From assembly GCF_000224145.3 (NCBI RefSeq), contig NC_020177.2, positions 2,491,483 through 2,555,482 of the forward strand: DNA of 64,000 nt, given 5' to 3'. The notes beneath the pieces are model-generated. The model searched no databases and was not told the origin of the DNA. It worked only from the letters and a program-made list of their open reading frames with translations. The translations under genes and the position numbers were made by a program. Numbering within the stretch: the stretch's first letter is position 1; every line of letters begins with the position of its first letter. Positions 24,101 through 35,058 of this stretch are shown piece after piece. The DNA comes from Ciona intestinalis. Its lineage: Eukaryota > Chordata > Ascidiacea > Phlebobranchia > Cionidae.

Positions 24101-27100
24101 GTGGCGAACCAGTCGGAACACTTTCTTTGTAAGTTGGGGAGTGAAATGGAACAGCATATGTGATTAAGTGAAACAATACTTTTGTTTTAGGTATGTGCTG
24201 CGATTTGGATGGTCTCTCTCGTGATAGTGATACCACTGCTTATCCACACAAAGATTCATGGAGGTAATATGACGTCAATGCTGTCCAATAGAAATAACAT
24301 ACTAACACGAATATGCGACCAGTGCTTTTTCTCATAAAATTAAAAAAAATATTCAAAAGTTTCATTAAAGTTTATCAATATAAAAGTTTGGTACGTCTCC
24401 TAATTGTTTATTATGTAGTAGGGTGGGGAAAGATGGGATACCTTTTCATACTATTTTCTCGTCTACTTTGGTATAGTAAACGAAGAAAATTCAAAGATTT
24501 ATAAAACCGTATTCGCATGACTCACATAGACCGTTGTTAATTGTTTGAAACACGATCAGGATATTTGAATAATATGGGCTAAAGGTGTCCCACTTTACCC
24601 CACGCTACTATATCAAATGGTTTTGGATCAATTTTCTTAAGCAATGAAAAAATCCGCTTTGCAAACTTAATGGACACGTTTTAATAGTTAATTGATGAAT
24701 TTGGCTTACTTGTATCGGGATCTGATTAAATGGGCACGTATAATGCGAGTTGTCTTCTTGTTTATGACCCCAGAAGGTCTTTCAACATTAGGATTAAGAT
24801 TCTAGCTATCCCGAGTGATATGTAGCGTGGGAACTTGTCTTGAGCAATTAAACTCACACGTTAGAAATAATCCTTCTTGATACTTTTGCCTGGTCTGTAT
24901 CACCAGTTTTGAATAAGACAAATCGGTTATGACGTTACTATGGATAAGCTTCGTATTTTTCTTGTAAGCAGTTACGTTCGCATCGTTCATCACAGCTTGA
25001 AAGATGCGTCACATTTATCAGGAACTTTGGTGCTGGATTACAAAGCGTTTTAGCTGCCCTGCCGTAAGCGATACGGTTGACCTTGACCATAAACCTGTTC
25101 CTTAGGGGAAACAATGTGAAACGCTGTGTAAACACGGACCGTCTTTGTTCGTACTGGTTAATCTCATAATCAGTCATATGTGACATCTCAAGAGCGATAA
25201 TTTCTTTGTTTATTTTCGAAAGCAATCGCTTTGCGCGCGGCTACAGGCTCCATATTTAGTTAAAGCTATAATCGGTTGGGGTTCAACTCACTAGATAGTA
25301 TAGGCGTCAATCTCAAGTGCGGGGATTAGAGGAACGTGCCGCTTGCCCTTCAGTCAAAGCGGGATTTTTTTATTCGTACAGTAGAGTGGAGGAAGATGGG
25401 ACACCTTTTAATTTTATTTTCTCGTCCTATTTATTAGTAACCAAAGAACATTCAAAGAATTATAAAACTATATCCTCATGACTCCCATAGACCGTTGTTA
25501 ATTATTTAAAACACTATCGGGATATTTAAGTATTATGTGCTAGCTATATAGGTATATCCCATCTTTCCCCACCCTACTATATGTTATAGCGCTTCTCAGC
25601 CTTGTAATATAACAAAGTTATTTTACCGACATTTTCGGTTATTTTTGCTTAAAATACGAAACAAATACCAAAAGTTAAGTTGTTTATAAATTTAAGCATC
25701 TCCCCTGATAGGAACAAGTAATCTTAAAAGATACGATCACCGTCTTTGTTTACAATGATGCGCTCATGTTTGAAACGTAAAATCCTTCTAATTCGTCTTC
25801 GTCCGGTTTATTTCCAAACACTAAAGTGACTTCAAAGACGTTTAAAGCAAGCGACAACTAACTAATTGATCGTCAGGATCAAACTTAATCCACTTTCTGT
25901 CTTCGGTCTTAATCTCGTACACTAAAACAGACCGTGCGATAATTTTTTTACCGTTGTTTATTTTACACAAAATTAACATTAAACTAGGGTGGGAAAGGGA
26001 AACCTTTAGCACATAATATCCAAATATCCTGTTCGTGTTTTAAACAATTAGCAACGGTCTATGGGAGTCGTGAGGATACCGTTTTAAAATTCTTTGATGT
26101 TTTTTTATGTTTACTACCAAATGGAACGAGAAAATAAAATGAAACGGTGTCCCATTTTCCCACCCTACGATACAATAGTACTGTGGGGTAAGATAGGATA
26201 CCGTGGCAAATAAGTCCAACATTTTCTGGTCGCGTTTTTAATAATAAACAACGCTCCTTTGGAATGGCGGAGTTATGGGTCTACAATTATGAAAATATTT
26301 TTTTTTTTACTAAATGAGACGAGAAAATAGAATAAAAATATGTCCCAACCTACCCCGCACTAGTATATTTATAATTGTTTCCTTTATATACGGCATATTT
26401 GTTCAGGAATGTGTGCCCTTGTGTTCAACATTCAAGAGAACAACGATTCTTGGGACATGCTACCAGATGAAGAAGTCGTGTATGATTATGGAGATTACTA
26501 CGACTGTAATCTGGTCACTGCAGAAGACTTGGCAATGATAGAAAATCTAAAACGAAGAATTAGCGAAGGTATGGCGCTTGAAATAAGCTTAGATGAAATC
26601 TTTTAGGTATTGGTTGACGGGTCCTAATTCTTACAAACGGCCCACGTTTTTGTCTAACATTTGGGTAGTTCTGTATACATTCGGCGAACACATACTTTTA
26701 TTACTCATGACTTTAACCATAGAACGCGTTATACAATAGGGTGGGGAAAGATGGGACACCTTTTAACTCTATTTTCTCGCCCCGTTTAGTAGTAAACAAT
26801 GGACACTTAAAGAATTATAAAACCGTATCTTCAAGACCCCCATGGACTGTTGTTAATTGTTTAAAACACGATCTCAGGATATTTGAATATTGTGTGCTAA
26901 AGGTGTCCCATCTTCCCCCCTACTATATCTCTCGAAACCTTTGGGTATGAGCAAAATTTGGACTAACATCACAGTAAACGAAATATTGTGTTTTATTTGT
27001 ATTTTTTTGTGATTAAATCCTTAATTCCATTGCAAAATGACCATTGAAACGCCCGAGTGGTGCATATAGGGTTAAACGCGTTATGCGCTAAATGCGGGAT

Positions 27101-29729
27101 ATGTAAAACATATTCCACTTAACAATCACCCGCTTATAGCATGGGAAACATTGTAAGAAAATCAAGTTTTCAAAACATCCGGTTTTCAAAATGTCACGAA
27201 TCGAGCTATAAGTTCAGGTATTAAATACGGTGAGTGTTCGAAACAAGACTTTTCTTTTTATGGGAGCCTCGTAAACAAGTTTCGTTGCCAAGGAAAGTCC
27301 GTATACTCGTAAACTTTCCACCAGAATGGAACAATTAATTTCCTGTAACCATTTCTGACACCCACTCACGCGTTGCGGGGATCGGTTTATTTTGAATTGC
27401 TTTCTGAATGTCAAACATTGCTTTCAGCGGCAAGTTACACGTATATGAACGAACCGCAAATTTGAAACACTTTTTTTGGTTCTTGTTTAAAGTTGGGCTT
27501 TCGGTCAAACATTTTTTATATTCTTTTATATAAAAACTGCAGAAACATATGTGTATGCTTTTACTTGGATAAAACGTTATGCTTTAAACAGGCTAAAGGA
27601 TATTTGGTTAGAAGCCAGGGCTCGTCTCGACTGTCAAATATTTTTTAACAACATGAATGTATACGCTTTTTAACCTTAATCCCTTTAAACAAGCTTAAAG
27701 AGACTGGATTCAAACCCAGGACTCGCTAGTTACGACGGTGTTATAATATAGTAGGGTGGGGAAAGATGGAACACCTTTTCATTCTATTTTCTCGTCCGAT
27801 TTGGTAGTAAACAAAGAAAATTCAAAGAATTATAAAACTTATATTTACGACTTCCATAAACTGTTGTTAATTGTTTAAAACACGATTAGGATATTTGTTT
27901 TTTTCCACAGAGGAAAGTTCTGGAGAAAATGATAACACCACAATGCTGATGCAACAGATTGAAGACAAAGAGAAAAAGCTAGCAGATGATGAAAAGCTTA
28001 ATTGCAAACACCCGGATTCAAAGACCTTTCACGCCGTGATCATTTTCACGTTTGTGATAGGCTTCGTGATACCTTTCATCATAATATCTGCATGTTATAT
28101 CATGATTATAGTGAAATTGCAGCAACCTTCAGGGGCTAAAACAAGATCAAGACAGGTGAATAAAATTACCGAGATATAGCTATACATTTTTCACAGGATT
28201 ATACTTTCCAAAATATAGTAGGGTTGGGGAAGATGGGACACCATTTCATTATATTTCTCGTCCCATTTAGTAGTAAACAAAGAACATTGAAAGAATTATA
28301 AAACCGTAACCTCACGACTCCCATAGACCGTTGTTAGTTGTTTAAAACACGATCGGGATATTTCAATATTACGTGCTAAAAGTGTCTTTCTTCACCCCAC
28401 TATATCAAGGTTTTAAAAAATTAATTAGAAAAGGTTCCAAAATGTCGGTGTCCAAAATTACCTAGTGTTTTAGTAAACGTGATTTTCTAAAATTTTAACC
28501 AGTTTGAAGTTTATGTCTCAATGAGTACCCCAAAGCGGTCTTAAGCATTGGCGGTCAAACAATTAAAAAATCGGCAAAAACTGTTCAATATTAAAACTAA
28601 TGTCTTTTTACTGTCTTAGGCGGAAAGAACCCGGCGTAAAATTACCCGCATGGTGGTAGCATTGGTCATTGCTTTCTTTATCTGCCGCTTACCTTTCTAC
28701 GTGTGGCATTTGGTTCTAATACCTGGTGTTGACGTCAGCCCCGGTGTGTGTCATGACGTCAGAGACTTTACGTTCTGCCTGGGATTTATAAACAGGTTGG
28801 TGTATTCTGCAAATGGATAATTTTTAGTCTATACCACTATCGACACCGTAGCGCAGTGGTTTATAGAACTGCATCTAAATTTAAGGATCCTATTTTATAG
28901 GGCTAAGTCGTGTTCACGCCTAACTAGAGTATACTGGGTTCGAAGCTCGATGAAGTAACATAGTTGTATGTTTCTGAAGCAAGATACTTTACAGCCCCAA
29001 AACAGTTTATAACTACTAATAGACTGTTCAAATTGGCGGCCACACATAAAAATACGCCAACCCATCTTTTTTAATACCTGTCTAGTCAAATACCCCCTTT
29101 AAGCCAAAGTTTTGACCAAGTTTTTACATTCCAGCTGCCTTAACCCGATCCTGTACACCTTCCTTGGTCATAACTTCCAAGAAAGACTTAGAAAGAGCAT
29201 CTCAATATCGTTGCATTCGTTTTCGTTTACAAACTTTACCAAGTTTACCACCAACACTGTAAGGTAAAATGTAATACTTTGACTTAATGGCGGCTACTAA
29301 TTGCTGACCATAGGGCATGTAATGCTGAACTTTTTAAACGGTTTCTCTTATATAAAATTTAAAAGTTAACACTAGCATGTATGGTTTGAAAAATGACAGG
29401 GGGAATTTGGGACATCTTTTCATTCTAAATAAAGAACCTATAAAGAGTTATAAAACCATATATTCTCGCGACTTCCATAGACCGTTGTTCATTGTTTAAA
29501 CCACGATCAAGATATTTGATTATTAGGTTCCAAAGGCCCATCTCCCCCCACCCTACTGTATAAGCACTTTTTCACTTACACTTTTATGATTTGCCCTTGT
29601 GGTGTTTTTGCATACAGTCGAGCTGAAACTGCCGCTCAAAGTAAAAAGATGGACACCAGTCACATTGAAGTTGAACCTATAGTAAAAACCACACAGCCTC
29701 TCTACCACCCGGTTTGTATATTGTTATAA
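21142..29729 (+). CDS. Class A peptide-type GPCR (somatostatin/galanin/opioid-like), long ECL2
   Basis: Nine exons in phase: 21142-21432, 21931-22092, 23994-24128, 24191-24263, 26407-26568, 27911-28155, 28620-28795, 29135-29263, 29618-29729; about 494 residues. Visible: an acidic N-tail with Asn-Cys-Ser and Tyr-rich stretches, TM1 with GNGLV, TM2 NLTVADTLLLVSLPF, the TM3-start Cys (GMCK), SIDRY at the end of TM3, TM6 FFICRLPFYVWH, and TM7 NPILYTFLGHNF. The TM2/TM3 region resembles somatostatin and galanin receptors, but the TM3 aspartate of somatostatin/opioid receptors appears to be Lys (ETVKYLNYF). The second extracellular loop spans about residues 219-314 and is acidic and Tyr-rich (VYDYGDYYDC), recalling the C3a receptor loop. 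It probably couples to G proteins at the plasma membrane; the ligand is unknown. Introns carry many MITEs. The final exon could also splice at GGTTTG near 29711 instead of stopping at 29727-29729. Confidence 0.9.
21449..21477 (+). mobile_element. Solo MITE end
   Basis: Only the 29-bp terminal repeat (CAGTAGGGTGGGGAAGATGG...) remains, 16 bp after the exon 1 donor of the GPCR gene. Confidence 0.75.
21577..21755 (+). mobile_element. MITE copy (A)
   Basis: GPCR intron 1; internal deletion near the ATTCTTTGAATG segment. Confidence 0.85.
22128..22315 (+). mobile_element. MITE copy (A), ACTGTGGGGG subtype
   Basis: GPCR intron 2, 35 bp after the exon 2 donor. Confidence 0.8.
23633..23827 (+). mobile_element. 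MITE copy (A), diverged right end
   Basis: GPCR intron 2. Confidence 0.8.
24415..24610 (-). mobile_element. MITE copy (B)
   Basis: GPCR intron 4, first of four copies in this 2.1 kb intron. Confidence 0.85.
25379..25579 (-). mobile_element. MITE copy (B)
   Basis: GPCR intron 4. Confidence 0.85.
25984..26169 (+). mobile_element. MITE copy (A)
   Basis: GPCR intron 4, followed after 7 bp by a copy of the other subtype. Confidence 0.83.
26177..26363 (+). mobile_element. MITE copy (A), GTACTGTGGGG subtype
   Basis: Next to the previous copy; ends 43 bp before GPCR exon 5. Confidence 0.75.
26734..26925 (-). mobile_element. MITE copy (B)
   Basis: GPCR intron 5. Confidence 0.85.
27749..27896 (-). 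mobile_element. MITE copy (B), right end lost
   Basis: Left end intact; similarity stops at GGATATTTG, directly before the TTTTTTTCCACAG acceptor of GPCR exon 6. Confidence 0.83.
28216..28402 (-). mobile_element. MITE copy (B)
   Basis: GPCR intron 6; right end shortened. Confidence 0.83.
28846..29000 (+). mobile_element. tRNA-headed SINE, third family
   Basis: Head ACACCGTAGCGCAGTGGTTT and a B-box-like CTGGGTTCGAAGC; shares AACTAGAGTATAC and the CAGCCC region with the copy at 29787. In GPCR intron 7. Confidence 0.65.
29396..29558 (-). mobile_element. MITE copy (B), left end damaged
   Basis: GPCR intron 8, 59 bp before the last exon. Confidence 0.75.
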
Positions 29730-29786
29730 TTCATTTATTACTTGGCGACGCAATCATTAACACGTTAGTCTGTGCCCTATGTAATG

Positions 29787-29990
29787 CCCGCGCTGTAGCG
29801 CAGTAGTTTATAGGGCCGCTTCTTCATTTGAGGATCAGATTCTATGGCCGTGGCTCTTAGTCGTGGCACGCCTAGGATCTAGGCTTTAGGCAAAAGTTGG
29901 TCTTTCGACCTAACTAAAGTATACAGGTTCGAAGCCCAGTACAGTCAGTACGCACGTATAAAACGTAGCCAGACCTTAAAGCTGTCTTAT
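29787..29990 (+). mobile_element. tRNA-headed SINE, third family
   Basis: Head CCGCGCTGTAGCGCAGTAG, GTATACAGGTTCGAAGCCC, and an AGACCTTAAAGCTGTCTTAT end; downstream of the GPCR gene. Confidence 0.68.
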
Positions 29991-30604
29991 AGTACCAAAA
30001 GTGCAGTACTTAAAATCATACACTGAACCGGGCTGTTCCCTTTTTATACTATTAAATGAATGAACATCCGCACAATTTACAATGCGGTATAAATAAGTAT
30101 ATAGGTCGAAAAGTGTCTTTGATTTCCCGCCCGAACGTTTACGTCCATTGTGTTAATAATTAGCTCTGACATAATGTATAAACTTAATTGTTAAATACGT
30201 TGTGAAATTAACATCATTAAAGTAACACAATGTAACGATTGACCAACCAAAATAGTTTTAATATCGGTCGACCTCGTAATTAACACGAAACGTCAATAGG
30301 TCAAATATAAAAGCACAAAGACAATTTGGTTTCATTCCCTTTGCCTCACATGCATGGGAACACAAGCAATCTGGACACAATCTTGTGTTTTTATAAGATT
30401 TCTATTTTCTCTGACATTTCCCGAGGAAACGATCAGAGTTCGATTTTTTGAGTTTTCGGAAATAATCAAAGCTGCCGAGATCGGTTGCGGTTTCCTCTTC
30501 GTTCGACCAATGGACGTTCAATCTCTCTATGACGTCACAGAGCCCCAAATAGTTATGACGCTGAATTCTTAAATCCCGCATTAAAATCACGATGCGCATT
30601 TAAA

Positions 30605-30751
30605 CTTTTTTTTTCTCGTCCCATTGGTAGTAAACAAAGAATACATAAAGAATTATCCCGCATACCCGAAGAGCGTTCGTAATTTTTTAAAACACGATCG
30701 GAAAATATGGGATTTACGTGCTAACGGTATCGTATCTTACCCCACAGTACT
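30605..30751 (-). mobile_element. MITE fragment (B), left end lost
   Basis: Right end of the CCCCACAGTACT subtype. Confidence 0.7.
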
Positions 30752-31340
30752 AAATTCAAATTGCCTGAAACACTTGAATGTTAACTTTGGTGCAGTGTCA
30801 ATATTTGTTTCCAGGATTAATGAATATTTATAGAATTGTAGAACTGATGAACGCTCTGTTTACATAAAAGAATTCGATTTTTCTTAACATAAGGCTTGCA
30901 CATATGTGACATATATATGTATTTTGTATTGCCTTTTGATTATTCAAGGCGTGACCCAAACCGTATTATCTCGCTTATGACGTCATAACCATTTCTGTTG
31001 TCGCCTTGACTACATCAATGACGACGTAATTTATTTTCACCCAGGTCCGAGAGGAAGATCTTATTTTAGCTGGCGAAAAACCCGCCACCAACGGCGCTAA
31101 CGCCACGCTTCTCGAGGAGCGAGAGAAATAAAACAGCGCAACCAAGCGGTAAGAAATAACAAAACTTTCGCCCGCGAGAGGGAGCAAAAATCACATTTTT
31201 GTTGCTATGGTAATACGCTGCACTCGCGGTGGATATCTTCACACTGATTGGTTTTACTAAGAAGACGCAACCCACAAACTCAAGCCATTTCTTCTCTGTG
31301 TACATAAACATCATATATCACTATTGAAGTGTGTAATAAA

Positions 31341-31476
31341 ATTTATTCGTCTCCGCGCGTGCTCCTACATTAGTAAACAAAGACTCTAAAGGAGCATTGC
31401 TATTTGTTTAACGCATGATCAGGATATGCGAGATTTAGGTGCTAACAGTATCCCATCTTATCCACAGTACTGTATA
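31341..31476 (-). mobile_element. MITE fragment (B), CACAGTACTGTA right end
   Basis: Directly abuts the next copy. Confidence 0.65.
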
Positions 31477-31659
31477 GTACAGTGGGGAAAGATGAGGCAC
31501 GTTTTTACCCTATTTTCTTGTCCCATTTGGTAAACAAAAAACACTCAAATAATTATAAAACTGTGTCCTTACGACTTCCATAGACCGTTCTTAATTGTTT
31601 AAAACAGGATCACTATATTTGGATATTATGTACTAAAGGTGTCTCCACCACGCTACTAT
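31477..31659 (-). mobile_element. MITE copy (B)
   Basis: Ends about 120 bp before the pdxT stop codon; could contribute to the pdxT 3' UTR. Confidence 0.8.
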
Positions 31660-31777
31660 ACAAAGTACAACAGCCGTTTCCCCAAGTATATTTTATTAAT
31701 AACTTTAAAAAGCACTAGTTTAGTAAAAAACATAACTATTCTATAATTCCCCCACAGCCCGGGATAAAATACTTTAT

Positions 31778-34321
31778 CTAAGATTTTCTGCTTCCCACCA
31801 TCTTTATAAAGTATTCATGCCACATGGAGTCGCCAGTGAGCTCAGGGTGAAAAGTGCAACCCATGAGGTTACCCTTCCTTACCCCCACTACCTCACCATT
31901 GCCAGGAAGTACACATAATACGTCAGTGCCTACGTCATCAACCGATTTGATCCCAGGCGCGCGGATGAATATTCCGTGGAAGTTCTCGCTACGGTTGAGC
32001 GCGCACAGCTCGTGGTCAGTCAAGCGTATCGACTCCTCAAAACTTTCAAACTGTCTTCCTTTCGCGTTCCTCCGACAAGTGATGTCTAGTCCTCCAATCT
32101 TAAAATAATAATAGGAGACTGATAAAGATAAACCTCTTAACTGTTGTAAGTACACTTCAATCAGATTCTTTTTAACATGGGTGAGGTGCTATACAGCAAG
32201 ACACCTGGAATTTAGAAGTCCGCTAATAACTCTATGATTTTCAGATAAAATTTCATTTACTAAATTGCAGCAAATTCGAGAAACCCATATTTGTGACATT
32301 TATTATCATATAGTAGGGTAGGGAAGATAGGACACTTTTTCATTCTATTTTCTCGTCTCATTTGGTATAGTAAACAAAGAACATTTAATGATTTATAAAA
32401 TCGTATCTTCACGACTTCCATAGACCGTTGTTGATTGTTTAAAACACGATCCGGCTATTTGGATATTATGTGTTAAAGGTGTCCCATCTTCCCCCACCCT
32501 ACTATATATAATATAATCATATGTCCAAGGTTGTCGAGTTCGATGCCCTACTACATAAGCATTTTGGCTAAGGCAAATCCCATTCACAACAGTAAAAACA
32601 TAAGCATAATTATTTTATTTTTGTTTCACCCAAAGGATACTGGGTTCGAACCCCACCTGAGTCAACTTACCGGGATAACTTCGCCTTTACCGTCTCCGTC
32701 CAATTTATTCGACAACAGAATCAATCCAGCGCATGTTCCCCACGTGTACTGCGTAATATGTCATAGTGACGTCATTAATTTAGATCTTATACCGTAATCT
32801 TATCAAATATGTAAAACAAATGCAAGATATCCAATTTCAAACTAACAAAATATTAATACACAGAAACTTGTATTTCTATTCAAATAAGAGACTGACGACG
32901 CCATTTTATGGACGAAATGTATTGTACTCCGGGGAAAGATGGGACACCTTTAGCACATTATATCCAAATATCCTGATTGTATTTTAAGCAATTAACAGCG
33001 GCCTATAGTAGTCGTGAGGATATGGTATTATAATTCCTAAAATGTTTTTTTCTTTACTACTAAATGGGACCGGAAAATAGAGTTAAAAGCTGTCCCATTT
33101 TCCCCAGCCCTACTATACAGTACACATACACTTTTTCGTAGTACTTTATCCTAAACACTGAAAATTTATTACAAAATGTCGGTCCAGCAAATAGAAAAAT
33201 CGCCAATAACGTTAAAATATTCAATGACATTAACTTCTTACCTTATCCTTTCTCTGCGTCCATGCTTTCAGTTTTTCAAAGAATCCGTTTCTCCGCAAAG
33301 CCACTGTCATTGTTGGGGTTTCCCCGCCGGGGATAACCAAACCATCTAATGCGTCATCAATCTATATAACCCACGTGTTGAAATGGCATACTACCGAAAA
33401 TCAAAATTTGCATATAGGTAAAAACTATTCAAAACGAATCTGAAGGTACCACCAAAGTTTAAAAAAATGAAACAGCTTTAAAATTGACAGAGTAAATACA
33501 ATTCACTGGCGTAAAAAAGTTCGATCGAGCGGCATTGTATGATTTTCCATAAGAAAAAGTAACACCATATTAAAATTTAGGAAAAAAATTCAAACAAAAC
33601 ATAATAACCCACAAAGTAACATACATGGTAACTCGTAAGCTGGCACGAGGTGAAAAAAAAACAGAATACGCCCGTGTTATAACGACTGTCGTTTCTGGCC
33701 ACGCGAGGATAAAGACACTTATCTTCATTCCCATTCATAGTATAATTATAGATTACCTCTTCAGTTCTGCGTATTTCAGATATTTCGACTTTATACGGAA
33801 AGTCCGTAGTTTTCAGCTTTACGATTGCTTGCTGAAATGAAGCTTTATGTTCTGCGAAGTTTCCTTGTACAGCTAGAACCCCGATGTGTATTCTAATGCG
33901 CAAAAGGTATTAGGTTACGTAATATATAGGGGTGGGGGGAGACAGAGACCTTTAGCACATAATATTTAAATATGATGACGTGTTTTAAACAATTACCAAT
34001 GGTCTATGGGAGTCGTGAGGATATAGTTTTAAAATTCTTTGAATGTTATTTGTTTACTACCAAGGGGGAGAAAATCGAATGAAAAGGTATCCCATCTTCC
34101 TCCACCCTACTATACAATATAAGTCGCAGAAGAAATATAAAAGTCTTGCTTATAATACATCGTCCGAAATACTATAGTTTAAATACATTAAACTGTAAAT
34201 GCAACATGTTTAAACAGACTTCGAGCCAGTCCCAATCTCTCTTGGTTTAACAACTTTTAAACCAAAATTCGAACCGTTGTGAAGTTTAAATCTGCTGCGT
34301 CACCTACCTCTGCTGAGTCAT
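31778..34321 (-). CDS. pdxT: Pyridoxal 5'-phosphate synthase glutaminase subunit (PdxT/SNO/PDX2)
   Basis: Five exons on the minus strand: 34321-34308, 33892-33757, 33361-33242, 32748-32671, 32098-31778; about 222 residues, normal for PdxT. The ATG lies in a 14-base first exon (MTQQ) joined in phase to RIHIGVLAVQGNF. Class I glutamine amidotransferase landmarks are all present: PGGE (61-64), nucleophile Cys96 in WGTCAGLILL, and His200/Glu202 in FHPEL. Family role: hydrolyses glutamine and channels ammonia into PdxS, which makes pyridoxal 5'-phosphate from ribose 5-phosphate and glyceraldehyde 3-phosphate in the cytosol. It is divergent from pdxS, with 737 bp between the start codons. Introns 1, 3 and 4 carry MITEs and intron 2 a SINE piece, which ties the gene to the host genome. 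No break was seen in the reading frame. Confidence 0.95.
32311..32505 (-). mobile_element. MITE copy (B)
   Basis: pdxT intron 4. Confidence 0.87.
32628..32664 (+). mobile_element. SINE fragment with B box
   Basis: GGATACTGGGTTCGAACCCC with flank, 7 bp outside pdxT exon 4. Confidence 0.5.
32934..33115 (+). mobile_element. MITE copy (A)
   Basis: pdxT intron 3. Confidence 0.85.
33592..33745 (+). mobile_element. SINE 3' part
   Basis: GTAACTCGTAAGCTGGCACG through GCCACGCGAGGATAAAG and a decayed ATTC tail, in pdxT intron 2. Confidence 0.8.
33927..34112 (+). mobile_element. MITE copy (A)
   Basis: pdxT intron 1, 34 bp from exon 2. Confidence 0.85.
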
Positions 34322-35058
34322 GGTTATGACGTCAGTGTACGCGACACGTTGGAATAGAATCAACAACGAAACGCTCAAGTACCGGGTTTCTGCTTGAATA
34401 AACTATGGCTCTAAATACAGCGTTTGATTCTACAATGCTTTAGGTTAGTCAGTTAGCTTATCTATAGCAAACCTAATCCGCCTTGTTAGCTTACAAAGAA
34501 AGAATTTAAAGGCGTTTGCCTTGGGATTAATAGTACGCTGGTATTTGTTCACGTTTTCACGGAAACGAATAATTGCGACTGCTTCCCTGCCTTCCTCTGT
34601 TTGATAGACGCTTTTTCTGTATTTTAAAACTGTACACACCAAGCTATAACCCGCCAGGCACCGCGTGTGAATGACGCAATGTTAACCAGTACGACTCTGC
34701 TCGTCATAAATGGCGCACGCCTCATTTTCGCTTTCTGGTTTATTGATTTTAAAACGAACCGGGCTCGCGTTACTTCTTTCAAAGCGGGAGGCTACAGTTT
34801 TGGAGCGGAAACTGATTGTACTATTCTTGCGTCAGACAAAAGGTTCATTCAGTAATAAGCAGAATGCAGCAGAAGTGAAAAACAGCAGATAAACAGATAT
34901 AAATGCTACTTATGAAAGACAGCATTCGTGACAGCATAGACTTACTTCGTGAAGATTGTCGAGTTCTTTACTAGTTGACTCATACTGTTATTTCATGTTG
35001 CTAATATTTCAGGTTTTACATTAGTTTTTGTATAGCTCTCTAGTAAATAAACAACAAG
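34322..35058. promoter_or_regulatory. Shared divergent region between pdxT and pdxS
   Basis: This 737 bp interval separates the two start codons, and both promoters must lie in it or overlap it. A palindromic TGACGTCA (CRE-type) sits at 34327-34334, just upstream of the pdxT start. A 3' splice-site-like AATATTTCAG near 35012 precedes the pdxS start and could be a trans-splice acceptor. The interval is free of MITE copies, unlike nearly every flanking interval of similar size. Confidence 0.55.

Larger units (their letters stand above)
29730..31777. other. Intergenic region between GPCR and PdxT genes
   Basis: No gene seen. It contains a tRNA-derived SINE (29787-29990), one truncated MITE (30605) and a back-to-back MITE pair (31341 and 31477). 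Small open frames around 30.4 and 31.0-31.3 kb overlap on both strands and look like chance. Confidence 0.5.
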
